Shown: positions 1 to 9,160 of the stretch, piece by piece
Numbering within the stretch: position 1 is the stretch's first letter
Layout: every line of letters starts with the position of its first letter
Assembly: GCA_002696485.1 (NCBI GenBank)
Contig: NZTP01000093.1
Span: 1-34,664 of the forward strand
Reading direction: 5' to 3'
Source: Altibacter sp.
GTDB taxonomy: Bacteria; Bacteroidota; Bacteroidia; Flavobacteriales; Flavobacteriaceae
DNA: 34,664 nucleotides
The notes under the pieces: model-generated
What the model was told of the DNA's origin: nothing
Databases searched by the model: none
Seen by the model: the letters and a program-made list of their open reading frames with translations, nothing else
Program-made: the position numbers and the translations under genes

Positions 1-984
1 GATGACCTTATGGAATATGTCTATAATGGTCAGAATTGTAAATTATTACTTATTGGAGACACGGCACAGTTACCGCCCGTGAAACTCCATATTAGCCCTG
101 CCTTAGATAAACGTACGCTCGAAAGCCACTACAATAAGGAGGTCATTGAGATCGAGATGGACGAGGTCGTTCGTCAGCAAAAGGATAGCGGTATTCTAGT
201 GAATGCTACCCATATTCGAACGCGCATAGAAGATGGGTTATACGAAGCGTTCAAATTTTCTGAATTGCCCTATCCAGAGGTGATACGTCCCTTAGATGGA
301 CAAGAACTCATGGAAGCCATACAAGATAGTTACGCAACACTCGGAAATGAAGATACCGTAGTTATCGTGCGTTCCAACAAAAGAGCAAATCTTTACAACC
401 AAAATATCCGGAATCGTATTTTATATCAAGAAGAAGACTTATCGGCCGGAGATTATCTTATGGTGGTGAAGAATAATTATTTTTGGGTGAAGACTGAAAG
501 TGACGCAGGATTCATTGCTAATGGCGATATTATTGAAGTGTTGGAGATCTTCAGCATAAAAGAATTATACGGGTTTCGCTTCGCGGAAGTTAACATCCGA
601 ATGGTCGATTATCCTAAAATGGCGCCCTTTGAAACAGTACTTTTATTGGATACGCTTACTTCTGAAGCGCCCTCGCTATCATACGAAGATTCCAACAGAC
701 TCTACCAAGAAGTTCAAAAGGATTACGCTTCAGAAAAATCGAATTACAAACGGTTTCTTTCGGTGAAGAACAATACCTATTTTAATGCGCTCCAAGTGAA
801 ATTCTCTTATGCTATTACGTGTCACAAATCGCAGGGAGGCCAGTGGAAAACTGTGTTTGTGGAGCAACCGTATTTGCCCAATGGGGTTGATAAAGAATAT
901 CTGCGTTGGCTGTACACAGCAGTTACAAGGGCCCAAGAAAAATTGTATCTTATAGGATTCAAAGATGAGTTTTTTGTAGATTAG
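1..984 (+). CDS. RecD-like ATP-dependent DNA helicase (5'-truncated by window edge)
   Basis: This is the C-terminal part of a superfamily 1 helicase; the frame is open to base 1, so the true start and the Walker A motif lie upstream of the window. Visible motifs are the motif III-like LLIGDTAQLPPV near residues 16-28, and near the C-terminus the ATPase/DNA-contact signatures AITCHKSQGGQWKTVFVE and LYTAVTRAQEKLYLIG (motifs V and VI of the RecD/UvrD C-terminal domain). Family knowledge: such RecD2-like proteins unwind DNA 5' to 3' and act in repair or replication in the cytoplasm. Nothing indicates RecBC partners here. The stop is followed 5 nt later by the next ATG, so the two genes are probably co-transcribed. 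Exact subfamily (RecD2, Pif1-like or a phage Dda-like form) is not settled. Confidence 0.85.
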   Translation, partial: DDLMEYVYNGQNCKLLLIGDTAQLPPVKLHISPALDKRTLESHYNKEVIEIEMDEVVRQQKDSGILVNATHIRTRIEDGLYEAFKFSELPYPEVIRPLDGQELMEAIQDSYATLGNEDTVVIVRSNKRANLYNQNIRNRILYQEEDLSAGDYLMVVKNNYFWVKTESDAGFIANGDIIEVLEIFSIKELYGFRFAEVNIRMVDYPKMAPFETVLLLDTLTSEAPSLSYEDSNRLYQEVQKDYASEKSNYKRFLSVKNNTYFNALQVKFSYAITCHKSQGGQWKTVFVEQPYLPNGVDKEYLRWLYTAVTRAQEKLYLIGFKDEFFVD

Positions 985-989
985 TGAGT

Positions 990-1568
990 ATGGAATGGGT
1001 TGATATCTTATTGAGCATTTTTTTAGGAATAGGATTGGCTGCGGCTGTTGGATTTAGAGTATTCCTGCCGTTATTGGTCATGAGCTTGGCCGCACATTAT
1101 GATGTGATACCACTTAACGAAAGTTGGCAATGGATGGGCAGTCTCACGGCTGTGATCACCTTGGCGGTTGCAACACTTGTTGAAGTAGCCGGATATTACA
1201 TCCCTTGGTTGGACAATGCGCTAGATACGATTGCAATTCCCTTGGCTGCCATTGCCGGAACAGCAGTAATGGTAGCAACAGTTACAAACCTCGACCCGAT
1301 CATTACTTGGACACTCGCTATTATTGCCGGAGGAGGAACGGCAGCTGCGGTTCAGGGAAATACCACTGCCATTCGGTTGGGTTCCACCGCTACGACGGGA
1401 GGACTCGCAAATTCGGTAGTTTCTACGATCGAAGCGGGCACTTCGACCGTACTAGCTATCTTGTCCATTTTTGTTCCCGTGTTGGCCTTTGTGTGTGTTT
1501 TATTGATTTTTTTCGGTCTGTATAAGTTTTATAAAAAGCTTCGCAAAAAACGCAACACTACTGGTTAA
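990..1568 (+). CDS. DUF4126 family membrane protein
   Basis: A 192-residue hydrophobic protein with several predicted transmembrane stretches rich in Ala, Gly, Thr and Val, and a short basic tail ending in [11 protein letters not shown]. The sequence resembles the DUF4126 family, whose function is unknown. A GTG at 984 overlaps the helicase stop (TAGTG) and would add two residues; I prefer the ATG at 990, since ATG starts dominate among the neighbours. It follows the helicase with almost no gap, so it is probably translated from the same message. No catalytic motif is visible, so no reaction is proposed. The family call is from recognition of the overall pattern and is moderately sure; the membrane location is safer. 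Confidence 0.7.
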   Translation: MEWVDILLSIFLGIGLAAAVGFRVFLPLLVMSLAAHYDVIPLNESWQWMGSLTAVITLAVATLVEVAGYYIPWLDNALDTIAIPLAAIAGTAVMVATVTNLDPIITWTLAIIAGGGTAAAVQGNTTAIRLGSTATTGGLANSVVSTIEAGTSTVLAILSIFVPVLAFVCVLLIFFGLYKFYKKLRKKRNTTG

Positions 1569-1574
1569 TCTTCT

Positions 1575-1582
1575 TATTTTTG
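1575..1582 (+). promoter_or_regulatory. Possible -7 element for kdsB-kdnB
   Basis: TATTTTTG matches the Bacteroidota -7 consensus TAnnTTTG and lies 26 nt before the TTG start of the fusion gene, a usual distance. No TTG is seen 19-21 nt upstream, so the -33 box is missing. Such AT-rich motifs also occur by chance, so confidence is low. Confidence 0.3.
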
Positions 1583-1608
1583 AAATCAAGACGTTAATAC
1601 AATTTAGT

Positions 1609-3438
1609 TTGAAAATAATAGCAATGATCCCGGCTCGTTACGGAGCCTCTCGATTCCCAGGAAAATTAATGCAAGATCTAGGCGGCAAACCTGTGATCGT
1701 TAGAACCTACGAAGCTGCAAAAGAGACCAATCTCTTTGATGAAGTATATGTTGTTACCGACAGCGAAATCATCTTCAATGAAATTGAACTCAACGGAGGT
1801 AAGGCCATCATGAGCAAGCGCGAACATGAGTGTGGGAGTGACCGAATCGCCGAAGCAGTAGCCGACATGAACGTTGATATCGTGGTTAATGTGCAAGGAG
1901 ATGAACCCTTCACAAGCAAAAAGGGACTGGAACAGGTTTTAAGTGTCTTTGACGGACCGGATGCCGATAAGATCGATTTGGCCTCACTAATGACAGAAAT
2001 TCACGACTGGAAAGAGATTAGTGATCCCAACTGTGTAAAGGTGATTGTGGATCAAGATAACTTTGCACTCTATTTTTCCCGTTCACCCATTCCATATCCG
2101 CGTGATAAGAACGTGGCCGTACAGTATTACAAACATAAAGGTATCTACGCTTTTCGTAAATCGGCATTGATGGATTTCTACAGACTGCCTATGCGCAGTT
2201 TGGAGGCCGCCGAAAAAATAGAATGCATACGATACTTAGAGTATGGAAAAAATATAAAAATGGCTATTTCCAATGCTCAGGGGATCGAGATCGATACCCC
2301 CGAAGATCTGATACGAGCCAATAAGGTGTTGAAAGAAGAAAAGAAGGAAACCGTGAATAATAAGTTTCGAAACTTTCCCATGGTTCCCAAGGTGGTTTTC
2401 GGGCAGGGTTGTTTTGACCAATTGGGTTCTATTTTAGCACCCCAACGAAAGGACAAAGCGCCTTTTATCTTTTTAGTGGATGATGTTTTTAAACAGAATA
2501 AAGATCTATTGGACAGGATAAACCTTCGGTTTAATGATAAGTTGTTGTTCATTTCGGCTGAAGAAGAGCCAAAAACGACGCAGGTGGACCAGATCGTTAA
2601 GGATATCAAAGCTGAATTTACCTACAAACCGTCCGGAATCATCGGGATTGGCGGTGGAACGGTATTAGATCTCTCCAAAGCGGTCTCCATCATGTTAACA
2701 AATAAGGGCAGTGCTGCAGATTATCAAGGTTGGGACCTAGTAAAGAACAAAGCGGTCTATCATGTGGGAATTCCTACAATATCGGGTACCGGAGCCGAGG
2801 TGTCCCGTACAACGGTTCTTACCGGACCCGTTAGAAAACTTGGGATCAACAGTGACTTTACGCCTTTCGATCAAGTGGTTCTGGATCCTGAGCTTACGAT
2901 TGGGGTACCTAAAAACCAGTGGTTCTACACAGGCATGGATTGCTTTATTCATTGTGTCGAATCCCTTAATGGAACATTCCTCAACGCTTTTAGTCAGAGT
3001 TATGGAGAGAAAGCCTACGATTTGTGTAAAGAGATCTTTTTGGATGAGGGACTACCCGATGAAGAATCCAGAGGAAAATTGATGATGGCCTCTTGGCATG
3101 GAGGTATGAGCATCGCCTACTCACAAGTAGGGGTGGCACATGCCATGAGTTACGGACTTTCTTATGTTTTGGGTACAAAGCACGGGATTGGGAATTGCAT
3201 CGTTTTCGATCATTTAGCCGAATTCTACCCCAAAGACGTTGCATTGTTCAAGGAAATGGTGAAGCAACACAACATCGACATCCCAAAAGGACTCTGTAGC
3301 AATCTTACCGAAGCACAACTCAATACAATGATCGATATCGCCTTAAGTTTGGTGCCCTTATGGGAGAATGCCTTGGGTGAAAACTGGGAAGTAATAATGA
3401 CCAGAGATAAGCTGAAGGAACTCTACCTTAAAATGTAG
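1609..3438 (+). CDS. kdsB-kdnB: Bifunctional CMP-Kdo synthetase / Kdo 8-dehydrogenase fusion (KdsB-KdnB)
   Basis: One unbroken 609-residue frame holds two enzymes. Residues 1 to about 240 are a KdsB-type cytidylyltransferase: [13 protein letters not shown] (CTP-binding loop), [22 protein letters not shown] and the closing EIDTPEDL. Residues about 252-609 are an iron-containing alcohol dehydrogenase like KdnB, which oxidises C8 of Kdo on the way to 8-amino-Kdo in Shewanella: [13 protein letters not shown] (dinucleotide loop), [11 protein letters not shown], and a plausible metal set Asp444, His448, His511, His525. The linker ([11 protein letters not shown]) is short and charged. The TTG start is chosen because [12 protein letters not shown] is where KdsB proteins normally begin. 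Both activities would act in the cytoplasm, supplying CMP-activated Kdo or 8-amino-Kdo to lipid A. The partner aminotransferase KdnA is not in the window. An acyltransferase follows 17 nt downstream. Confidence 0.85.
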   Translation: MKIIAMIPARYGASRFPGKLMQDLGGKPVIVRTYEAAKETNLFDEVYVVTDSEIIFNEIELNGGKAIMSKREHECGSDRIAEAVADMNVDIVVNVQGDEPFTSKKGLEQVLSVFDGPDADKIDLASLMTEIHDWKEISDPNCVKVIVDQDNFALYFSRSPIPYPRDKNVAVQYYKHKGIYAFRKSALMDFYRLPMRSLEAAEKIECIRYLEYGKNIKMAISNAQGIEIDTPEDLIRANKVLKEEKKETVNNKFRNFPMVPKVVFGQGCFDQLGSILAPQRKDKAPFIFLVDDVFKQNKDLLDRINLRFNDKLLFISAEEEPKTTQVDQIVKDIKAEFTYKPSGIIGIGGGTVLDLSKAVSIMLTNKGSAADYQGWDLVKNKAVYHVGIPTISGTGAEVSRTTVLTGPVRKLGINSDFTPFDQVVLDPELTIGVPKNQWFYTGMDCFIHCVESLNGTFLNAFSQSYGEKAYDLCKEIFLDEGLPDEESRGKLMMASWHGGMSIAYSQVGVAHAMSYGLSYVLGTKHGIGNCIVFDHLAEFYPKDVALFKEMVKQHNIDIPKGLCSNLTEAQLNTMIDIALSLVPLWENALGENWEVIMTRDKLKELYLKM

Positions 3439-3455
3439 AAAAGCTAAACAAGGGG

Positions 3456-3992
3456 ATGCACCTAACAAAATTTATTTTTTTTAAAGTCATGGGGTGGAGG
3501 ATTGAAGGCGATTTTGATGCCTCGATCAAAAAAGCTGTTGTGATCGTAGTCCCTCATACGAGTTGGCACGACTTCTTTATAGGCGTCTTTACCCGTCGTA
3601 TCTTAAAAACCGAAATCAATTTTGTCGCCAAAAAAGAGTTATTCAAATGGCCCTTTGGCTGGTACTTTCGGTGGATGGGAGGCGCACCTCTTGACAGAAC
3701 TTCCGGTCAAAATAAGGTTGAAGCAATTGCTGAAGTCTTCAGAAAAAAGGAAGAATTCAGACTGGCCCTAGCTCCCGAAGGGACTCGCAAGAAAGTAGCC
3801 GCATGGAAAACCGGCTTTTACTACATTGCACAAGCCGCACACGTGCCCATTATTCCCGTCTCATTCGATTATGCCACCAAGACCGTGACAATTAACCCGC
3901 CGTTCTATATTTCCGGTGCCATTGAAGAGGACACTCAGTTTCTTCGCATGTATTTCAGAGGTATTGTAGGAAAAGTACCGGAATACTCTTAA
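3456..3992 (+). CDS. PlsC-family lysophospholipid/glycerol acyltransferase
   Basis: A 178-residue protein with the acyltransferase signature HTSWHDFF (HxxxxD) near residue 34, APEGTRKK near residue 108, and a conserved VPIIPVSFDY block that usually lines the acyl-acceptor site. Members transfer an acyl group to a lysophospholipid or related acceptor at the inner membrane. It is short for a PlsC protein but matches a small family common in Bacteroidota. It starts 17 nt after the KdsB-KdnB stop, so co-transcription is likely, and an envelope-lipid role is a reasonable inference; the true acceptor is unknown. No signal peptide is seen. No terminator is visible in the 190 nt that follow. Confidence 0.8.
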   Translation: MHLTKFIFFKVMGWRIEGDFDASIKKAVVIVVPHTSWHDFFIGVFTRRILKTEINFVAKKELFKWPFGWYFRWMGGAPLDRTSGQNKVEAIAEVFRKKEEFRLALAPEGTRKKVAAWKTGFYYIAQAAHVPIIPVSFDYATKTVTINPPFYISGAIEEDTQFLRMYFRGIVGKVPEYS

Positions 3993-4184
3993 CACAGTAC
4001 CTCTTCCTGCCTTCATTGCTTAACACAATGTTAGTTTAATTCTTTGTTAAAGCGTTATTTATAGCTACGAACTAACAAATTGACTATCAATGAGCGCAGG
4101 TTAAAATCTCGTTAATCTTAGCGCAGAAAAATACGTATTGATTCATTTTCTAGTTATTTAGTCACAAACCTAAAAAGTAACACT

Positions 4185-5213
4185 ATGAAAATGCACAAAA
4201 TTTTAACACTACTGCTTTTCGCGGGCTTAATAACAACCGCATGTAGCAGCGACGATGACACAGGAAATGATGATACAACTGCCGATTCGCGCAGAGAATT
4301 GTACGCTTCCAATAATTCCAACGGAAACGTAACTAAGTATGATGTAAGCGATCCCGGTGCAGTCACCTCAAAGACCTTCCTAACCTTATCTCTTGACTCG
4401 GAAGGTATCCACTATGACGGATCAACGGATGCCGTAACCCAAGCTTCAAGATCATTTTTACGATTAAATTCTTATGCAAATATCTCTGTTGCCGAAGATG
4501 GGATCACGATCAATGCCGACATATCAAGTTCGGCCGATCTGGAAAGTCCTAGAGATGTTGCCGTAAACGGTAACTTCTATGTTGTTTCAGACAATGCCGA
4601 TGTTGACGGTGATCCTAATACAGCCGATGGTCGTTTTTTTATATACGTTAGAGATGCTAACGGATTCACTTTGCGTAATACAGTAACTGTAGATTTTGCA
4701 GTATGGGGAATTGAATTTGTAGGTAACGACTTGTTTGTGGTCGTGGACAAGACTTCAGACATTGCCGTATTTACCAATTTTACGGCAACCAATACCACAG
4801 ATGCCACGGTAGCTGCCAATAAACGTATTACGATTGAAGGCATTACGCGAACCCACGGAATTGCATTTGACGGCTCTACAATGATCCTAACCGATATCGG
4901 TGATGCCGCTTTGGATGCAGATGGAGGATTTCATGTGATAACTGATTTTCAAAGCAAATTCAACGCCGTTGCCAATGGTGGCACGATGGCGGTAGCAGGT
5001 AATCAAGTACGAGTAGCCGGAAGCAGCACGTTCTTAGGGAATCCTGTAGCAGCAGCGTTCGATCAAGAAACCAATACCGTATTTATTGCGGAACGAGCGA
5101 ACAGCGGGGGTAGAGTATTGGCTTTTCAGAATATAAATACCGGCGGAAACATTGCACCGACAATGAATGTATTATTGTCCGGAGCGTCTTCACTATCTTT
5201 TTATAAAGAGTAA
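4185..5213 (+). CDS. Putative surface lipoprotein, beta-propeller-like
   Basis: The 342-residue product starts with a lipoprotein signal (basic MKMHK, hydrophobic stretch, LITTAC with Cys20). Directly after the Cys comes SSDDDTGNDD, the Ser/Asp-rich pattern known in Bacteroidota as a signal for export to the outer face of the outer membrane. The rest is rich in Asn, Asp, Thr and Val, with recurring segments such as LYASNNSNGNVTKYD, DLFVVVDKTSDIAVF and TVFIAERANSGGRVL that resemble blades of a propeller. I do not recognise a characterised family and assign no enzyme activity. The gene has about 190 nt of upstream DNA and a strong terminator after it, so it is probably monocistronic. A second ATG at 4191 is possible but would shorten the basic n-region. 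Confidence 0.75.
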   Translation: MKMHKILTLLLFAGLITTACSSDDDTGNDDTTADSRRELYASNNSNGNVTKYDVSDPGAVTSKTFLTLSLDSEGIHYDGSTDAVTQASRSFLRLNSYANISVAEDGITINADISSSADLESPRDVAVNGNFYVVSDNADVDGDPNTADGRFFIYVRDANGFTLRNTVTVDFAVWGIEFVGNDLFVVVDKTSDIAVFTNFTATNTTDATVAANKRITIEGITRTHGIAFDGSTMILTDIGDAALDADGGFHVITDFQSKFNAVANGGTMAVAGNQVRVAGSSTFLGNPVAAAFDQETNTVFIAERANSGGRVLAFQNINTGGNIAPTMNVLLSGASSLSFYKE

Positions 5214-5235
5214 ACGCATGCCATGCTCAAAATTA

Positions 5236-5267
5236 AAAAGCCATCTTTTTAAGATGGCTTTTTTTAT
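5236..5267. terminator. Bidirectional intrinsic terminator between lipoprotein gene and yebC
   Basis: An A-rich run, then AAGCCATCTT, a TTT loop, AAGATGGCTT and a T run: a near-perfect hairpin with A and T tracts on both sides. It can end transcription of the lipoprotein gene (plus) and of yebC (minus), whose stop codon lies inside the T tract. Confidence 0.9.
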
Positions 5268-5986
5268 TCTTCCGCAGATTCTTCCATGGTGTGATACACG
5301 TTTTGGACATCATCGTCCTCCTCTAATTTTTCAAGTAATTTTTCGACGTCTGCCGCTTCGCTTTCTGAAAGTTTCTTAGTGACCTGCGGAATTCGTTCAA
5401 ATCCGGAACTAAGAATCTCAATATTATTTTCCTCTAAATAGGCCTGTATAGCTCCAAAGCTTTCAAACGGGGCATAGATCAACACACCGTCCTCATCCTC
5501 AAAGATTTCCTCCACACCGTGATCGATCAATTCCAATTCCAATTCCTCCAAATCCATACCTTCGCCTTGAATGCGAAAATTGCAAGTATGATCGAACATG
5601 AAAACCACCGATCCGGATGTTCCAAGGCTTCCGTCAGATTTATTGAAATAGGAACGAACGTTGGCTACGGTACGCGTATTATTATCGGTAGCGGTTTCAA
5701 TAAGTACAGCGATACCATGGGGTGCATATCCCTCAAACAATACCTCTTTATAATTACCTTGATTTTTATCGCTGGCACGTTTAATGGCACGTTCAATATT
5801 GTCCTTAGGCATATTGACAGCCTTGGCATTTTGAATTACGGCACGCAAACGGGAATTTGCATCGGGGTCGGGTCCACCTTCTTTTACCGCCATCACGATG
5901 TCCTTTCCAATACGCGTAAAGGCTTTAGACATTGCGGACCACCGCTTCATTTTACGTGCTTTTCGAAATTCGAACGCTCTTCCCAT
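5264..5986 (-). CDS. yebC: YebC/PmpR-family (TACO1-like) protein
   Basis: A 240-residue protein of the YebC/TACO1 family: N-terminal MGRAFEFRKARKMKRW and SKAFTRIGKDIVMAVKEGGPDPDANSRL, then MPKDNIERAIKRAS, the middle YEVLFEGYAPHGIAV-like block (here YKEVLFEGYAPHGIAV) and an acidic C-terminal domain. The opening is typical of the Bacteroidota form, which starts MGRAFE rather than MAGHSKW. Older work treats the family as DNA-binding regulators; recent work links it to relief of ribosome stalling. Length is normal. It lies 43 nt after the preceding exported-protein gene and may be read both from that operon and from its own promoter at about 6013-6020. The gene ends in a strong terminator. Confidence 0.93.
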   Translation of the reverse strand: MGRAFEFRKARKMKRWSAMSKAFTRIGKDIVMAVKEGGPDPDANSRLRAVIQNAKAVNMPKDNIERAIKRASDKNQGNYKEVLFEGYAPHGIAVLIETATDNNTRTVANVRSYFNKSDGSLGTSGSVVFMFDHTCNFRIQGEGMDLEELELELIDHGVEEIFEDEDGVLIYAPFESFGAIQAYLEENNIEILSSGFERIPQVTKKLSESEAADVEKLLEKLEEDDDVQNVYHTMEESAEE

Positions 5987-6012
5987 AGTAACTATTTAGT
6001 TGAAAGTTTTGG

Positions 6013-6020
6013 CAAATTTA
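6013..6020 (-). promoter_or_regulatory. Possible -7 element for yebC
   Basis: On the minus strand this reads TAAATTTG, an exact match to TAnnTTTG, 26 nt before the yebC ATG. At the -33 distance only TTC (20 nt upstream) is present instead of TTG. It suggests that yebC is transcribed on its own as well as by readthrough. Confidence 0.4.
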
Positions 6021-6029
6021 TAAAATCCG

Positions 6030-7064
6030 TTAGTCCTTGGGAATATGTTTGGCTAAAAACTTTTCATTGGCTAGATTCAAATTATTAATTATTTGTTGAC
6101 GGTCCTTATTGAGAGCAGCCATCAACTTATTGTAGTTGCCAATTGCTTTATTGATTTCTTTTACCTTTCGATTATAGCCATCTATCTGTTCCTTGGTACG
6201 CTTACGCTCCGGAGTTTTTTCGAGGGTGGTTTTAATGGATTCCACCTCATCGTTGAGCAGTAGAAATGCAACTACTTCAGGGATGCTGGTTTGACTTTCT
6301 TCAATAAAAAAATTGAAAGCGGTTTGTGTTGCTTCAACCAAAGAAGGATCGTTTTTATAAAGTGTAGCGTCTTTCAACATTTTTAAACCTTCCGCTGCCA
6401 CTTGTTGCAAAGCGTTCCCATTTTGCTGAATAGCGCCTACGTCTCCTTTCTCGATAGCTTCCCAAAGATACACATCATTGATATTCACTTTAAAGAATCG
6501 CAAGTACATATCATTATAATGCTTGAATACTTCAGAAGAGATAGCCATCTTCTTTCCTAAGTCCGATTCATTCTCAATAATATCGATGTTGTGCTTCGCC
6601 GCATACGCATAGAAATGTGTTTCATATTCCTGCTGTGCTTCTGCCATTTTTTTATCGGCAAGTTCGCGTGCTAGTATATAAGCTTCCATTTGATCGTACG
6701 ACTGTTCTGCGACTGCCTTCATGTCGATGATCTTTTCATAATCCTGTTTCATTAGGCTTTCATTCAATCTTAGATTTTCGAGCACTTGATTCTTATAGGT
6801 ATCGCCGTCAAATCCTTCGGCGCGCTCAATTTTTGAAATCGCACGTTCGATAGACTTAATTAAGGAATTTCTGGAACCGTCAACACTGCGTTCATTTTTA
6901 CTGTGTGCAATGGCCTTGGTGTATTTCCACATATTCTTAGTAATGATCTCCTGTTCGCTTGAAATAAACTCTAAGTAATCGAGCGCATTCTTAAATTGTT
7001 GTGCATGAAGCAAAGGGGAGAACCCGATAGCTAACAAGGAAATAAAAAGTAGTTTCTGTTTCAT
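6030..7064 (-). CDS. Exported helical protein, translationally coupled to the Prc-like protease
   Basis: A 344-residue protein with a clear Sec signal peptide (MKQKLLFISLLAIGFSPLLHA, cut before QQF). The mature part looks almost entirely alpha-helical, rich in Glu, Lys, Gln and Asn, with coiled-coil-like stretches such as MAEAQQEYETHFYAYA and GYNRKVKEINKAIGNYNKL. I see no catalytic motif. It may belong to the poorly described LIC11966-type surface protein family, but that is a weak recollection. The stop of the protease gene and this start form TAATATG with a 1-nt gap, so translation is probably coupled. In E. coli the Prc protease works with the helical adaptor NlpI; a similar role here is a hypothesis from position and fold only. 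Confidence 0.75.
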   Translation of the reverse strand: MKQKLLFISLLAIGFSPLLHAQQFKNALDYLEFISSEQEIITKNMWKYTKAIAHSKNERSVDGSRNSLIKSIERAISKIERAEGFDGDTYKNQVLENLRLNESLMKQDYEKIIDMKAVAEQSYDQMEAYILARELADKKMAEAQQEYETHFYAYAAKHNIDIIENESDLGKKMAISSEVFKHYNDMYLRFFKVNINDVYLWEAIEKGDVGAIQQNGNALQQVAAEGLKMLKDATLYKNDPSLVEATQTAFNFFIEESQTSIPEVVAFLLLNDEVESIKTTLEKTPERKRTKEQIDGYNRKVKEINKAIGNYNKLMAALNKDRQQIINNLNLANEKFLAKHIPKD

Positions 7065-7065
7065 A

Positions 7066-9123
7066 TTAATGTGTATTTATTGCTAAAAGGTATTCGCTCA
7101 AAATAATATATGCTTCTTCAATCTGTAGGTCTGAAGTGATTTCCTTTAAAATCAATGTATTTGCTTCCTTTTCCTCAGAACTATAAGCAAGCAACTCGTT
7201 GGTAGCCGTAGTATTCGAAACTAACATCGAGGCAGTATAATTTTCCAGCTCGTTAGCATAATCTTTCCACAGGTTTAAAGATCCTGTATAATCGTTGTAG
7301 ACGTTCTCAAGGGTTAATGAATAGGTCGTGTTCTTTTGTATGTAGTTGTTTACGAGCAGTTCATTGAACTTTCGAATGTTTTGAAATCCGGTACTGGCGG
7401 TTATCCTCTTGGCACTCCGTTCCTTAATCTGTCCTAAAGCTAAAGGCTCAAGCGCTGTGTGCTTTAGACTCACAGGCACCGAATCTATATCCAGCGCGAA
7501 TTTTAAATGTTTTTCACCATTTGGAATCCGGTCGTACATATCCGGCAGTTGAATATCGGGAATGACACCTTCCGATTGTAAACTCTTTCCAGTTACACGA
7601 TAGAATTGATCTACAGTGATCTTACAATACCCTAATGATTTTTCGTTGCTAAGCGGAAGTATGGTTTGAGCACTTGATTTTCCATAGGTTGGTGTTCCCA
7701 CAATGATCGCTCTGTTGTAATCCTGCATGGCTCCGGCAAAGAATTCGGAAGCAGAAGCACTGAATCCATTCACCAGTAACAATAGAGGTTTAGTGAACAG
7801 CATGCCGCGTTTAGCATCCTTTAATGTTGAAGTTTCACCATCCTTATACTTTATAATAGACAATGGGCCTCGGTCCACAAACATTCCGCTTAAATCAGTT
7901 GCTTCTTTCATGGAGCCGCCGCCATTAAATCGCAAATCTATAATTAAAGCAGCGATATTTTCCTGTTCCAGTTTATACAGTTCCTTGGCAAGATCATTGG
8001 CAAGGCCCAATCCGTCCCACGACTCAAAATCGGTATAGAAACTGGGTATATTGATATAACCAATTTTGGTGTCTGTCCCTAGCACATAACCTAGAACTGT
8101 GTTCTCTTCAACTTTGATCGCTGCCTTGCTAAGCGTTACCGTTTTTATGGAACCATCCTGTTTTTTAAGTCTGAATTCAATCGTATGATGCGCTTCATCT
8201 TGTGTAAAAGCTTGAATATCTTCGTTTGAAACACATACAAGCTCCATAGTATCTTTACCGGACTTCAAGGCTTTAATAATGTCCCCCTCTTCAAAATCCT
8301 CATGGCGATGGGCGCTGCTTCCGGGCGTAATGTATTCGATAACGATCTCACCACTGTCGTTCTTGGATGTCATAAAACCGAAAGAAAGCGAGTTCTTAGA
8401 TAAAGCCGATTCGAATACACTCTTTTCGGTGTCATTGAAAAAAAGGGTATTGGGGTCCATATAACTGGCATAAGCATTTAAAAATGCCTCATGTACAAAA
8501 CGTTCAATACCCCCGTTTTGATGAAGCAACTCATCCAAAATACAGACTTCGCTTTGGATTACCAAGGGTTTTGCTAATGCCTCCCGTTTCTTAAAGTTTT
8601 GTTGTATGGAAGCAACACTTGAATCTTCTTCAATAAGGCGCATGAGAACCCCGTAACGCACCTTCTTGTTCCAATACTTGGCCATCTCAGCCTCGGTCGT
8701 CACATACTTAAATGTATTCCCGGGTGTAAACACAAGCGTATCTGTACCACTATAATCAAGAACTTGGTCCTTTAACGACAGCAGACTGTGCTTTGCAAAT
8801 TCAATACGTTCTGTTAACTTTTGGCTGTATTTTGAAATAAAACCACAGCTACCTGCACGCAGGTAATCGTCAATCTGAAGCATGTCTGTTTCGAAGACAG
8901 TGACGTCTTCCGTAGTAAAAAATCGTTTGTTTGGATCTAACTGATCGAGAAATTGATCGTAAATGCCTTTTGAGAGACTGTCATCCAGTGGCTTCGGACG
9001 AACATGCTCTTTTTCAATGAGCTGTTTCAATGCTTGTGTCTGTTCGCAGAAAAGGGAAGCATCCTGAGCGAAAATGGTTATAATAGAGAAAAACGCAATA
9101 CCGAAACAAAAACGTGTGATCAT
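7066..9123 (-). CDS. Prc/Tsp-like S41 C-terminal processing protease
   Basis: A 685-residue periplasmic protease of family S41, close in length to E. coli Prc. A signal peptide (MITRFCFGIAFFSIITIFA) precedes a Prc-like N-domain with YDQFLDQLDPNKRFF and YMDPNTLFF. A PDZ region follows (SFGFMTSKNDSGEIVIEYI, GSSAHRHEDFEEGDII), then the protease core: LIIDLRFNGGGSM, VNGFSASASEFFAGA with the catalytic Ser near residue 457, and PTYGKSSAQ with the general-base Lys near residue 480. The family cuts proteins from exposed C-termini and trims envelope proteins. The frame could extend to a TTG at 9156, but the ATG at 9123 places a proper signal peptide at the start. It lies in the gcvT-to-yebC run of minus-strand genes. 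Confidence 0.9.
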   Translation of the reverse strand: MITRFCFGIAFFSIITIFAQDASLFCEQTQALKQLIEKEHVRPKPLDDSLSKGIYDQFLDQLDPNKRFFTTEDVTVFETDMLQIDDYLRAGSCGFISKYSQKLTERIEFAKHSLLSLKDQVLDYSGTDTLVFTPGNTFKYVTTEAEMAKYWNKKVRYGVLMRLIEEDSSVASIQQNFKKREALAKPLVIQSEVCILDELLHQNGGIERFVHEAFLNAYASYMDPNTLFFNDTEKSVFESALSKNSLSFGFMTSKNDSGEIVIEYITPGSSAHRHEDFEEGDIIKALKSGKDTMELVCVSNEDIQAFTQDEAHHTIEFRLKKQDGSIKTVTLSKAAIKVEENTVLGYVLGTDTKIGYINIPSFYTDFESWDGLGLANDLAKELYKLEQENIAALIIDLRFNGGGSMKEATDLSGMFVDRGPLSIIKYKDGETSTLKDAKRGMLFTKPLLLLVNGFSASASEFFAGAMQDYNRAIIVGTPTYGKSSAQTILPLSNEKSLGYCKITVDQFYRVTGKSLQSEGVIPDIQLPDMYDRIPNGEKHLKFALDIDSVPVSLKHTALEPLALGQIKERSAKRITASTGFQNIRKFNELLVNNYIQKNTTYSLTLENVYNDYTGSLNLWKDYANELENYTASMLVSNTTATNELLAYSSEEKEANTLILKEITSDLQIEEAYIILSEYLLAINTH

Positions 9124-9160
9124 GAATGACTGCCTGATTCGGTTAAAAAAGTACAAAATT

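Noticed and set aside
2320-2370. Frameshift or missed stop joining two genes at the KdsB-KdnB junction
   Set aside because: The frame is continuous, both domains are complete, and the linker is a plausible charged stretch; nothing suggests an error, although relatives should be compared.
4029-4077. TGTTAGTT / AACTAACA inverted repeat upstream of the lipoprotein gene as a terminator or operator
   Set aside because: The 33-nt loop and missing T tract make a terminator unlikely, and an 8-bp match in AT-rich DNA can be chance.
5519-6088. 189-residue ORF on the plus strand
   Set aside because: It is antisense to yebC, a clear conserved gene; the translation has no recognisable motif.
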